Shown here: positions 17,410 to 26,127 of the stretch, piece by piece
How the letters are laid out: every line of letters begins with the position of its first letter
Position numbering within the stretch: position 1 is the first letter of the stretch
NCBI GenBank assembly: GCA_017519305.1
Contig: JAFWSN010000002.1
Span: 124,001 to 188,000, forward strand
Source: Candidatus Saccharimonadota bacterium
GTDB lineage: Bacteria; Patescibacteriota; Saccharimonadia; Saccharimonadales; Saccharimonadaceae
DNA: 64,000 nt
Direction of reading: 5' to 3'
Program-made: the position numbers and the translations under genes
The notes under the pieces: model-generated
What the model was told of the DNA's origin: nothing
The model's input: only the letters and a program-made list of their open reading frames with translations
Databases searched by the model: none

Positions 17410-18344
17410 TTTTTCTCCTTATCGTTCAATTTGGTTCGCACTACATAGAGCGGGCGCTCTTTGACCTGGACGAAAATATTACCAACGTATAAGCCGACGA
17501 TACCAATAACTGATATATTGATACCGCCGATTAGGCAAATCGTAGTAATAATACTGACCCAGCCAGAAAGCTGTGGCTCAAAGAAGATATGGACAATGAT
17601 TAGGGCAATAATCGCTAGGAGGGACAGGAAGCTTAGCATGATGCCGAATTTCACAATCAGGCGCAAGAACTTATCCGATTGTGACAACAAAATTTCAGAT
17701 GCGAGTTTGAGACGTTTCTTGAAGCTATAGGAGCTTTTGCCAGATTTACGTGGAGCATGTTCTACTGCGACGGCCGTTTGTTTAAAGCCTAACCACTGCA
17801 GATACATTACGAAAGCACGATGTTCCTCGCGCATCTTACAATAAGCTTCAATCACATTTTTCCTAGCCATGCAGAAATTGCAGAGTTCCGGATCGTATTT
17901 CTGACCAACGGCAAAACTATAGAATTTGTAGAACAATTTAGCGATAAAGATTTTGCGTTTTTTATCTTTGCGTGAAGCACGCTTCGCAAATACAACGTCG
18001 TAGCCATCTTCTATTTTTTCTAACAACTTAGGAATTTCTTCTGGTTTGTCCTGTAAATCACAGTCCATCACAACTACATAATCGCCGGTTGCATTATCAA
18101 GACCAGCAAGTATGGCTTTCATTTGACCAAAATTTCTAGACAATTCAATGCCGACGATCTTCTTGTTGGCGGCACAAAGCTCTTCGATAACCTCCCATGA
18201 GTTCTGTGGGCAGGAATCATTTACTAGAATGATCTCATATTCTTTAGAGATAGAAGTCAGGGTTTTTTCGAGCCGTTCGCAAAGCTCTTTAAGTGCGGCT
18301 CGGCAACCATAAACTGGTATAACTACGGATATTTTTTTACTCAT
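17406..18344 (-). CDS. GT2 polyprenyl-phosphate glycosyltransferase, GtrB/DPM1-like
   Basis: The 312-residue protein has a GT2 catalytic domain (SVVIPVYG at the start, DYVVVMDCDLQDKPEEIPKL, then FVMYLQWLGF) and two C-terminal membrane helices. This is the architecture of GtrB/ArnC/YkoT enzymes, which transfer a sugar to undecaprenyl phosphate. It probably makes the lipid-linked sugar that the small DMT pair could flip. It overlaps the downstream SDR by 4 bp and the upstream fusion gene by 8 bp. Confidence 0.87.
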   Translation of the reverse strand: MSKKISVVIPVYGCRAALKELCERLEKTLTSISKEYEIILVNDSCPQNSWEVIEELCAANKKIVGIELSRNFGQMKAILAGLDNATGDYVVVMDCDLQDKPEEIPKLLEKIEDGYDVVFAKRASRKDKKRKIFIAKLFYKFYSFAVGQKYDPELCNFCMARKNVIEAYCKMREEHRAFVMYLQWLGFKQTAVAVEHAPRKSGKSSYSFKKRLKLASEILLSQSDKFLRLIVKFGIMLSFLSLLAIIALIIVHIFFEPQLSGWVSIITTICLIGGINISVIGIVGLYVGNIFVQVKERPLYVVRTKLNDKEKK

Positions 18345-20490
18345 TTAGGAGGGCCTCCTTTATCTTATTCGCGATATTTTTTGAATCTGTACGATAAATA
18401 GCGAAGCCCATGCGTGTACCACTGTCGGTCACAGCATGGTCAAACTTGTCGATTTTGCTCATGAAGTATAAGTAATCCGGATTAGCCGCATTGAGCTCCT
18501 GAATTTTCTTAAGATCATCTGGTGACAAAACAAATTTTACGATCGCAAAATTCGTTTCTGGCTCCGGAAGCTCCAGCTGATTGCCGGCGGCTACATCGAT
18601 AACCATTTTGACAAAGTCGTTTCCGGTAGAAAGTTTGACTAAATCTGAGCCAATACAGTCGCCACCCATACGAGCTCCGATTTCGATAATGCCAAAGTTG
18701 CCATCTTTGTCTACCTTAAATTCGGTGTGACTAGCGCTGTTTTTAACTCCCAAAGCATCAAGTGCTTTAAAAATCTCTTCTTTGATACTAGCTTGTAATT
18801 CTTCTGGGATGTCCGACGGTTCGGCGTGGCCAGTTTCTATAAAATGCGGGGAACCAGTGGTGTATTTTTTTGTAAAGGCAAGGAAATGATGCTTGCCGTT
18901 TTGGGTAATACATTCACAGCTATATTCGTCGCCATCGATGAACTCTTCAATGATTGCACAGTGTTCAAACGATTCTTTGGCGGCAACTTCTACAGCAGCT
19001 TCAATTCCGTCCATCCCCATCAATTTGGTGATACCACGAGAACCAGAACGGTCTGTTGGTTTCACGATTACTGGAAAATTAAAATCTTTTAGAATATCGG
19101 CAAAGTTGGTTTCGTCCGCCTGCACCTTTACGAATTTCGGAGCCTTAACGCCATTTTTTACGAAAGCTTCTCGCATTGCATACTTGTTGGTGCACTGCTC
19201 GGAAATTGCCACTGGATTACCTGGAAGACCAAGCTCCTCGGCTACATAATTTACGGTCAATGTAGCTAGATCGGATGCAATAGTACAAATTGCTACTGGG
19301 CTAATCTCGCGACATTTTTCAAGAATTGCTTCCTTTTCGACGATGCTAATAGGGTAGAAATAATCAGCTGTGCGCTCGCCGATGCTTCCATCTTGCCATG
19401 CGAAAACATGAGTCTCGTATCCTAGAGCATTGGCTTTCATGATGAGTTTGTTCTGAAAATCATTGGCCCCCACAACTGCGATTTTTGGTGGTTTATAATC
19501 TGAGCGATATGCGCCGGACTCGATATTCTTGATCCAATCAACGTGCGATTGATACCAGGCCACCGTTTCTTTAATACCTGATTCAAAATCGTGAGTAGGT
19601 TGCCAACCAAGCTCTTGTTCAACCTTAGAAGAGTCGGTAGCGTAACGCAAATCATGTCCTGGGCGATCGGCGACAAACTCAATCAAAGATTCTGGTTTGC
19701 CAAGCTCTTTCAATACGGTTTTTACAACTTCTAGGTTGCTACGTTCGGAGTGGCCACCAAGATTATATACTTCGCCATCGCGGCCATGGCGCACAATCAT
19801 ATCAACACCAACGTTGTGATCGTAGACATGAATCCAATCACGAACATTCTCACCCTTGCCGTAAACTGGAATTTTTTCGTTGTTTAAGGCGCGGCTAATG
19901 ATTACCGGGATTAATTTTTCAGGGAACTGATAAGGACCATAGTTGTTTGAACAGCGAGAAATAGTTACGGGTAATCCAAAAGTCCTAGCATAAGCGAGCA
20001 CCTCAAGGTCTGCGCTTGCTTTTGATGCCGAGTATGGACTAGATGCATGAATTGGTGTTTGTTCAGTAAATAATAAATCTGGGCGATCGAGTGGCAAATC
20101 GCCGTAAACCTCATCCGTAGAAACCTGGTGGAAACGAACAATGCCATACTTGCGGGCCGCATTCATCAAATTCATCGTGCCGAGTACGTTGGTCTTTGCG
20201 AATACATTTGGATCTTTGATGGAATTATCTACGTGTGATTCGGCTGCGAAGTTAATCACGTAATCAAAACGTTCAACATCAAAAAGGCCATCAATAAAAT
20301 CATCATTTCTAATATCACCTTTTACGAAACGAAAATTTGGCTTATCTTCCAAATCTTTAATATTGTTGTAATTGCCGGCATACGTCAGGGCATCAAGACA
20401 AACAAACATGTCTTCTGGATATTTCTCTGTAACGTAATGCATGTAGTTGCTGCCGATGAAACCGGCACCACCAGTAACTAAAAATTTCAT
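18337..20490 (-). CDS. RmlB (dTDP-glucose 4,6-dehydratase) fused to an ATP-grasp enzyme
   Basis: Residues 1-~330 are a complete RmlB: GGAGFIG at 7-13, STDEVYG near 124-130 and YSASK at 153-157, the full catalytic set for converting dTDP-glucose to dTDP-4-keto-6-deoxyglucose. Residues ~335-717 form an ATP-grasp domain of the biotin-carboxylase/carbamoyl-phosphate-synthase type: a pre-ATP-grasp fold ([18 protein letters not shown]), an ATP-binding lid ([16 protein letters not shown]), and GDEYSCECI and [16 protein letters not shown] near the metal site. ATP-grasp ligases join a carboxylate to an amine, so the second half might acylate the amino sugar made by the WecE-like enzyme (inference). 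There is no frameshift or internal start evidence for two genes. Confidence 0.88.
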   Translation of the reverse strand: MKFLVTGGAGFIGSNYMHYVTEKYPEDMFVCLDALTYAGNYNNIKDLEDKPNFRFVKGDIRNDDFIDGLFDVERFDYVINFAAESHVDNSIKDPNVFAKTNVLGTMNLMNAARKYGIVRFHQVSTDEVYGDLPLDRPDLLFTEQTPIHASSPYSASKASADLEVLAYARTFGLPVTISRCSNNYGPYQFPEKLIPVIISRALNNEKIPVYGKGENVRDWIHVYDHNVGVDMIVRHGRDGEVYNLGGHSERSNLEVVKTVLKELGKPESLIEFVADRPGHDLRYATDSSKVEQELGWQPTHDFESGIKETVAWYQSHVDWIKNIESGAYRSDYKPPKIAVVGANDFQNKLIMKANALGYETHVFAWQDGSIGERTADYFYPISIVEKEAILEKCREISPVAICTIASDLATLTVNYVAEELGLPGNPVAISEQCTNKYAMREAFVKNGVKAPKFVKVQADETNFADILKDFNFPVIVKPTDRSGSRGITKLMGMDGIEAAVEVAAKESFEHCAIIEEFIDGDEYSCECITQNGKHHFLAFTKKYTTGSPHFIETGHAEPSDIPEELQASIKEEIFKALDALGVKNSASHTEFKVDKDGNFGIIEIGARMGGDCIGSDLVKLSTGNDFVKMVIDVAAGNQLELPEPETNFAIVKFVLSPDDLKKIQELNAANPDYLYFMSKIDKFDHAVTDSGTRMGFAIYRTDSKNIANKIKEALLNE

Positions 20491-21362
20491 TCAGCCTCTC
20501 TTTTTGCTAATTTAATAATATATTTTCCGTAATCGGTTTTCTTAAGTTCTTCACCGAGAGCTAGTAGCTGCTCGTTATTAATGAAACCGCGACGATAAGC
20601 AATCTCTTCCAAACAGCCGACATAAAGATTTTGTCTCGTTTGGATAGTTTGGATAAAAGTACTGGCTTCGAGCAAATTCTTTGGGTTACCAGTATCAAGC
20701 CAAGCGATACCGCGTGGCAAAACCTGCACATCGAGCTGGCCTTTTTCTAAGTAAGCGTTATTGACGGAAGTAATTTCTAGTTCGCCACGAGGACTTGGTT
20801 TAACGTTCTTCGCGATTTCGACAACTTGACTATCGTAGAAATAAAGGCCTGGCACTGCAAAATCCGATTTCGGTTTAGCCGGTTTTTCTTCCAGTGATAC
20901 AACGTGCCCGTCACCATCAAACTCTACTACGCCGTATTCGCGTGGGTCGGCAACTTGATAACCAAAGACAACTGCGCCATTGAGTTTTCTTTGCGCAGCG
21001 CTCAAGATACTCGTCATGCCATTACCGTAGAAGATATTGTCGCCAAGAATCAAACAAACATCGTCATTGCCAATAAATTTCTCGCCGATAATAAACGCTT
21101 CAGCCAAACCCCTAGCTTCTTCTTGTATTGCATATTCAAATTTCACACCCAATCTTTCACCAGTCCCCAGGAGGTTATGAAAGGCTGCTAAATCGGTAGG
21201 GGTACAAATGATTAAAATTTCCTTAATCCCAGCTAGCAATAAAACTGAAATAGGATAATAAATCATTGGCTTATCGTAAATAGGTAAAAGCTGTTTTGAA
21301 GTTGCTTTAGTAATTGGATAAAGGCGCGTACCTTTGCCACCAGCTAGAATGATTCCTTTCAT
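20487..21362 (-). CDS. rmlA: glucose-1-phosphate thymidylyltransferase
   Basis: The 291-residue protein has the signature [19 protein letters not shown] at the N terminus, then [25 protein letters not shown] and AWLDTGNP, as in RmlA/RfbA. It makes dTDP-glucose from glucose-1-phosphate and dTTP and starts the dTDP-sugar pathway. Length is normal. Its stop overlaps the rmlB-ATP-grasp start by 4 bp, and its start overlaps the preceding membrane-protein gene by 4 bp. Confidence 0.95.
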   Translation of the reverse strand: MKGIILAGGKGTRLYPITKATSKQLLPIYDKPMIYYPISVLLLAGIKEILIICTPTDLAAFHNLLGTGERLGVKFEYAIQEEARGLAEAFIIGEKFIGNDDVCLILGDNIFYGNGMTSILSAAQRKLNGAVVFGYQVADPREYGVVEFDGDGHVVSLEEKPAKPKSDFAVPGLYFYDSQVVEIAKNVKPSPRGELEITSVNNAYLEKGQLDVQVLPRGIAWLDTGNPKNLLEASTFIQTIQTRQNLYVGCLEEIAYRRGFINNEQLLALGEELKKTDYGKYIIKLAKREAE

Positions 21363-23098
21363 TCTTTGACCTCCTCGTATTCCAAATCCACGAATTGTGG
21401 AATTCGGAAATAATATTTTGTATCATGCTCCACCCAGTCAATACCAACAAAATCTGTAAATCCGTAAACTGTGCTTTGTGGCTGTTTAAGATAAACTACG
21501 TCAGGAATATCATCAGTCTCGTCAAACTCTACTTCGCCAGCTTCGACCAAGCGAGTGACGTTTTCTTCATTGATTGAACGATTGCGATAGTAGCCAATGA
21601 AAGTTTTTGCTCCGTTGGCAGCGGCAAGAATTGCAAAAATACCAACAAACAAATAAAGCTGAGCCGCATAATTGAATTTAGATTTTGGTAAGAATACGGA
21701 TAGGGCGACGCTGCAAATCAATGTCGCAACTCCAAGATAGAAACTAAAGGCCGTGAAAATCACTAGGGCGATTGGAAGCATTTCGATCTTTTCACGTTTG
21801 ATTAGCACTATTAGATATCCGATAATCATCCAAGCGAAGACAATAGTGTAGAATGACGTGCGAATTGGGCTATAAGGCGCCATCAGCATGGAATATTCTG
21901 CGGCGTAAGCTGCTAGTAATGCGACGATAATTAGAGGATTATCTTGTTGTTTAGCGATAAAGAATGCGCTTACGACACTCGCTGCGATAGCTAGGAACGC
22001 GGCAGCGTATGACAAGAAACCAAGATATCCAATCAATCCATGTTCGCCAACCTTGAGAAGATTTACGTATTTAAATGCGTATTGTAAAGCGGTAGACACA
22101 CCCGGGATGTTCATTAGGCTAAGTGCAAAACCAAAGACAAATAATAGGGAATAAATCGAACAAACATAACGTACGATTTTTACTTTTTTATTCTTTTCTT
22201 GTTTTGCGAAATGTAACTCGACAATTGCAATAAGGCCAATTGCTAGGTAGATGAAAATCGGCGCCCCAGTGAGTTCAACTAAACTAGTATTAAACAATAA
22301 GCTGGTGACAGAGCTGGCACGATATTCAAGCTTCTGCACAAAGTTCAAGCTGGTATATTCTGCGAACTCGCCCATGCGAGCTGAATTGCCAGGTGCAAAG
22401 TAGAAAATCAAGAACCCCACGAGACATAAGACTGCAGTAATATAGAATAACTTTTTGACTGGTTTCTTTCTGAAAAAGCGTTGCCAAACAATCATAGCGA
22501 CAACAATTAGAATCGCAATCACGCCACTTTGCGCGCTACTCCAACCAGCGAAGAAGCCTACGATTGGCAAAACGGCAACGTCATATTTTTTTGATACGTT
22601 CTGGAAAAGCCTAGTATATACAAAATAGAACAATAGGAATGCCTGGAACATCGAGAATAGATAGGCCATGCCGCCGTCGAGCCAATAGATAGTTTCGCGA
22701 GAAACCCAGATCGACAACACGAAAACGCAAGACCAAAGCACAGTGGCGACGAGCCATTTATATTCCGGATGTTTTTTGCAGACCATTTTTACCGTAAGTC
22801 CAACCATTATCACCAGCATAAGAGTCAAAACTAGCTGCCAGACAATTGGATGCGCGCCAAGGAGCATGATTACTATTGGCCCGGTATATCCACCGCCCCA
22901 ATGCATATAGTGATAAGTGAAATAATTGAAAGCCGATTCGATATTGCCGGCCCCATAACAACTAAGGGAATAATCGTCGGCATATAGCACTACTTGTCGC
23001 ATCTGCAGGAACAGCGCCAATGATCCAATACCCATGACCAACAAGAATAGCCAGTTATTTTTGATATAACTCTTTATTTTTTCAAAAACACACTCCAT
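21359..23098 (-). CDS. polytopic membrane protein, GT-C-like, first gene of the dTDP-sugar operon
   Basis: The 579-residue protein has about 12 hydrophobic helices and an early [11 protein letters not shown] followed by [12 protein letters not shown]. Acidic residues after the first helix and a following W-G-G/R are typical of GT-C-like and DUF6056-type proteins. It ends in a ~60-residue extracytoplasmic-looking acidic segment. I would call it a probable lipid-linked-sugar-dependent transferase, with no certain family assignment. The minus-strand -10 TATAAT (23115-23110) lies 11 nt before the ATG, and no Shine-Dalgarno is visible. Confidence 0.7.
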   Translation of the reverse strand: MECVFEKIKSYIKNNWLFLLVMGIGSLALFLQMRQVVLYADDYSLSCYGAGNIESAFNYFTYHYMHWGGGYTGPIVIMLLGAHPIVWQLVLTLMLVIMVGLTVKMVCKKHPEYKWLVATVLWSCVFVLSIWVSRETIYWLDGGMAYLFSMFQAFLLFYFVYTRLFQNVSKKYDVAVLPIVGFFAGWSSAQSGVIAILIVVAMIVWQRFFRKKPVKKLFYITAVLCLVGFLIFYFAPGNSARMGEFAEYTSLNFVQKLEYRASSVTSLLFNTSLVELTGAPIFIYLAIGLIAIVELHFAKQEKNKKVKIVRYVCSIYSLLFVFGFALSLMNIPGVSTALQYAFKYVNLLKVGEHGLIGYLGFLSYAAAFLAIAASVVSAFFIAKQQDNPLIIVALLAAYAAEYSMLMAPYSPIRTSFYTIVFAWMIIGYLIVLIKREKIEMLPIALVIFTAFSFYLGVATLICSVALSVFLPKSKFNYAAQLYLFVGIFAILAAANGAKTFIGYYRNRSINEENVTRLVEAGEVEFDETDDIPDVVYLKQPQSTVYGFTDFVGIDWVEHDTKYYFRIPQFVDLEYEEVKE

Positions 23099-23156
23099 AT
23101 ATAACTTATATTATACTACCGATTAGCGATAAAACTAAAGAATAACTTCGATATGC

Positions 23157-23162
23157 TAAAAT
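23157..23162 (+). promoter_or_regulatory. promoter of the GT4 gene, leaderless type
   Basis: TG-C-TAAAAT (TAAAAT at 23157-23162) ends 8 nt before the ATG at 23171, with no Shine-Dalgarno. Confidence 0.5.
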
Positions 23163-23170
23163 AAAAGTGT

Positions 23171-24304
23171 ATGAGTAAAACGATTTTTCTGATTCGTAAT
23201 GTAACGCCAAGTTCATATGGCGGAGCCGAGACTTATCAACTCGAGTTGGCCGAGGTTTTGCGCCACAATGGTTACAAGCCAATCATCGTTACTTCTTCCG
23301 AAAAATTACAAGAAAACGCCAGGGCCAATAAATTCACCGTCATCAATGCTCCATATTTTAAACAGCAAAACTGGTCTGGCTGGCGTAATATATTGCTCCC
23401 AATCTATATGCTCAAACAAATCAAACTTCGTAAATGGTACAAGCAACAAATCGAAAAATACCAGCCAGTTGCACTAGACATTCAATCGCGTGACGATTGG
23501 ATTGCGGCTTCTTTGGCGGGGAAGGACACCGGCGTTAAAGTTTTCTGGACAGATCACATTGACTTCCGTACCTGGGTTTTACAGAATCTTAACGAAAAAT
23601 ATAAAAATCTAATCGGTAAACATATTTTAAAAATCGCCAAAGACGTCGACAAGATTATCATGATCAGCGACTTTGAAGCAAAATACTTTAGAACCGTTGC
23701 CGCTTCATATAACTTGCAAAACATAGTCGTTATTAAAAATGGCGTTATTGACCAAAAATCTCTCTATGAAGACGAGCCTATCGAGAACAACTTCTGCTAT
23801 GTTGGCCGTATCGTTAAATATAAAGGCGTCGGCGAGCTAATAGAAGCTTTTAATATTTTCTCGGATAAAAACAAAACCATGACGCTAGACCTCTACGGAA
23901 CTGGGCCAGACTTTGAAAAATATCAGCAACTTGCTGAAAAAAATCCAAGAATCATTTTCCATGGTTTTACAGACGAGCCACTCGAAGCAATTGCTAGATC
24001 TAAATTCTTCGTTTTGCCAAGTTATTACGAAGGTCTCAGTATGTCTCTTTTGCAAGCTGCAATGCTCGGTAAAGTTCCAATTGCTACCAAAGAGGACGGC
24101 AACCCGGAAATCGTAGAAGATCACAAGACCGGTCTCCTTGTTAAATCCAGAAGCGTCAATAGCTTAGCTCGGGCTATGTTTGAACTTGTCGAAAACGAAG
24201 CCGCCAGTAAACAAATGTCTATTAACCTTCGCAAGAAATACGAACAAGAATTCGACTTCGAAAAAACTATTCAAGAAAAATTTATTCCACTAATTGAAGA
24301 ATAA
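23171..24304 (+). CDS. GT4-family glycosyltransferase
   Basis: The 377-residue protein has a GT-B fold. The N-terminal donor/acceptor loop SSYGGAETYQLELAEVLRHNG and the C-terminal EX7E-type region (SYYEGLSMSLLQAAMLGKVP, then GLLVKSRS) are typical of GT4 enzymes using nucleotide sugars. It probably extends a surface glycan. It is alone on the plus strand between two minus-strand operons; its stop abuts the convergent ABC ATPase gene with no gap. Confidence 0.88.
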   Translation: MSKTIFLIRNVTPSSYGGAETYQLELAEVLRHNGYKPIIVTSSEKLQENARANKFTVINAPYFKQQNWSGWRNILLPIYMLKQIKLRKWYKQQIEKYQPVALDIQSRDDWIAASLAGKDTGVKVFWTDHIDFRTWVLQNLNEKYKNLIGKHILKIAKDVDKIIMISDFEAKYFRTVAASYNLQNIVVIKNGVIDQKSLYEDEPIENNFCYVGRIVKYKGVGELIEAFNIFSDKNKTMTLDLYGTGPDFEKYQQLAEKNPRIIFHGFTDEPLEAIARSKFFVLPSYYEGLSMSLLQAAMLGKVPIATKEDGNPEIVEDHKTGLLVKSRSVNSLARAMFELVENEAASKQMSINLRKKYEQEFDFEKTIQEKFIPLIEE

Positions 24305-25081
24305 TTATTTCCAAAGCGCAGTATAAGCATCTGCAACTTCGTTCGGATCACCGTCCAATTTGACTTTTCCAGCATCAATCAAGATTGCTCTATCACAGAA
24401 TTTACGAACGTTTTCCATCGTGTGAGTTACCAAGACCACAGTTTGGTTACCGTGTAGTGATTTAAAGTAGTCGTTACATTTTTGCTGGAAAGCAGCATCT
24501 CCTACTGCCAAAACTTCATCGAGAAGCAAGATGTCGCCTTTTGCGCGAATTGCAATCGAGAATGCCAAACGAACCTGCATACCAGATGAGTAGTTCTTGA
24601 GTTTCTGATTCTGGAATTTTTCAAGTTCGGCGAACTTCCAGATTTCGTCATACATTTCATCCATTTCTTCGTTGGAGAAACCAAGCAAAGCACCGTTCAA
24701 ATAAACATTTTCACGTCCGGTCAATTCTGGGTTAAAGCCTACACCGAGTTCGATAAAGGGAACTAACGTGCCATCGATTACGATGTTGCCTTTTTCTGGG
24801 TAATAGATACCAGCTAAAGTCTTAAGCAATGTAGATTTACCAGAGCCGTTGCGGCCTACAATACCAACGAACTCGCCTTTTTTAATTTCTAAGTTAATGC
24901 CTTCGAGCACTCTTTGATCTCTGTAGCCGCGAATACCACGAAGTCTATTAAAGATGGCCTGTTTCAAACCACCAGCATGCTCTGTTGGTAGGCGGAAACT
25001 CTTATGCAAATCCTGCACGGAAATCGCGACGTCGCCATCCGTGAATTGCTCAAGCCTAGTGCCAAGAGAACGTTTTTTCAT
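24305..25081 (-). CDS. polysaccharide/teichoic-acid export ABC transporter ATP-binding protein (TagH/Wzt-like)
   Basis: The 258-residue ATPase has Walker A GRNGSGKST, the signature LKNYSSGMQVRLAFSIAI and Walker B ILLLDEVLAVGD, followed by THTMENVRKFCDRA, all as in TagH/Wzt. It powers export of lipid-linked polymer through the permease encoded immediately upstream (start and stop adjacent at 25081). The C-terminal substrate-recognition domain found in some Wzt proteins is absent. Confidence 0.93.
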   Translation of the reverse strand: MKKRSLGTRLEQFTDGDVAISVQDLHKSFRLPTEHAGGLKQAIFNRLRGIRGYRDQRVLEGINLEIKKGEFVGIVGRNGSGKSTLLKTLAGIYYPEKGNIVIDGTLVPFIELGVGFNPELTGRENVYLNGALLGFSNEEMDEMYDEIWKFAELEKFQNQKLKNYSSGMQVRLAFSIAIRAKGDILLLDEVLAVGDAAFQQKCNDYFKSLHGNQTVVLVTHTMENVRKFCDRAILIDAGKVKLDGDPNEVADAYTALWK

Positions 25082-25893
25082 TAGATTTCCTCCGCAAAGA
25101 ATTTAGACTTCTTTCTGAAATATAATGCAGCCAGGATGAGCAAAACGACAATCAAAACGATCGGCAAAATTTGTAGCCAGAAGCAGCCAATTGTTTCCCA
25201 AGTCGTGGCTGACACTGGGGTGATTAAGTTATGTCGAATATCCTGAATTGCTTGTGCGATTGGGTTGAGCAGAATAACTTTAGCAGCCAAAGGACTAGCG
25301 TTCATCACCATTGAAATTGGGTAGATGATTGGCACAGCATAGAAGAGCGCCTGAATACAAACATCCCAAATCGAAGTAATGTCACGATACTTAACGTTGA
25401 TGGCTCCGAGCAAGAATGCAATCCCGAGCGACAACAAATAAAGCTCAAGTAGAGACAATGGAACGAGCAACCAGGTAAGACTTGGCGTCACGCCACTAAT
25501 TAAAGCGAAAATAATCACAACGAAGAGGTTAATTAGCATATTAATCACGGCCGTCAAAGTAGAGGAAACCACTACGATATATTTCGGGAAGCTGATTTTG
25601 CGAATCAAATCGCCGCGCGAAACCATAGCTTGAATGCCCTGCGAAGTACATTCTGTGAAAAAGCTCCACATCGTAGTACCGCAGAGTAGATATACTGGAT
25701 AATATGGGATTTCATCTCCGAACCTAAGAATCTTAGAAAATACGACATACAAAATCGCAAACATCATTAATGGCCTAAGTAGTGCCCACATATAGCCTAG
25801 CACCGAACCTTGGTACCTTAATTTAAAATCAGTTTTGGTCAATTCTTTTAGAAGAATGCGGTTCTTCTTGTTCAGAACACGAGGAATACTCAT
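25081..25893 (-). CDS. polysaccharide/teichoic-acid export ABC transporter permease (TagG/Wzm-like)
   Basis: The 270-residue protein is an ABC-2 permease with six hydrophobic segments. It shows TDFKLRYQGSVLGYMWALLRPLMMF at the N terminus, the coupling region, and FLLGAINVKYRDI, common to TagG/Wzm/RfbA. Together with the next gene it forms the exporter. Minus-strand TG-C-TAAAAT (25906-25901) ends 7 nt before the ATG, so the pair has its own leaderless promoter although it lies downstream of the YidC-transferase fusion. Confidence 0.93.
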   Translation of the reverse strand: MSIPRVLNKKNRILLKELTKTDFKLRYQGSVLGYMWALLRPLMMFAILYVVFSKILRFGDEIPYYPVYLLCGTTMWSFFTECTSQGIQAMVSRGDLIRKISFPKYIVVVSSTLTAVINMLINLFVVIIFALISGVTPSLTWLLVPLSLLELYLLSLGIAFLLGAINVKYRDITSIWDVCIQALFYAVPIIYPISMVMNASPLAAKVILLNPIAQAIQDIRHNLITPVSATTWETIGCFWLQILPIVLIVVLLILAALYFRKKSKFFAEEI

Positions 25894-25900
25894 ATCTATA

Positions 25901-25909
25901 ATTTTAGCA
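25901..25909 (-). promoter_or_regulatory. tagGH-like promoter, extended -10, leaderless type
   Basis: On the minus strand TG-C-TAAAAT ends 7 nt before the ATG at 25893. It lies in the 24-bp gap after the small membrane-protein gene. Confidence 0.55.
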
Positions 25910-25917
25910 CAAAATCC

Positions 25918-26127
25918 TTATTTTTTCTTCTCTACGACGATATCGTCTGACTCGACTTCTTTGTTCTTGTTTTCGTCAACGCCAAGTTTTTTGTTAACTT
26001 TCTTTTTGGCTTTACGGAAATACAAGCCAACGAAAGCACCAACAGCAATAATAATACCCGCCCCAGCTTGGATTGCATAGGTCATGACCGATGGGTCGAT
26101 ATAGCCAAATGTTGTGAAAATGTTCAT
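25918..26127 (-). CDS. small single-helix membrane protein
   Basis: The 69-residue protein has one hydrophobic helix (AIQAGAGIIIAVGAFVGLYF, residues ~18-37) followed by a charged tail ending VVEKKK. The ATG overlaps the stop of the YidC-transferase fusion by 4 bp, so translational coupling is likely. I do not know a family. Its tail and position suggest a small accessory subunit of the export or transferase machinery, but nothing shows it directly. Confidence 0.6.
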   Translation of the reverse strand: MNIFTTFGYIDPSVMTYAIQAGAGIIIAVGAFVGLYFRKAKKKVNKKLGVDENKNKEVESDDIVVEKKK

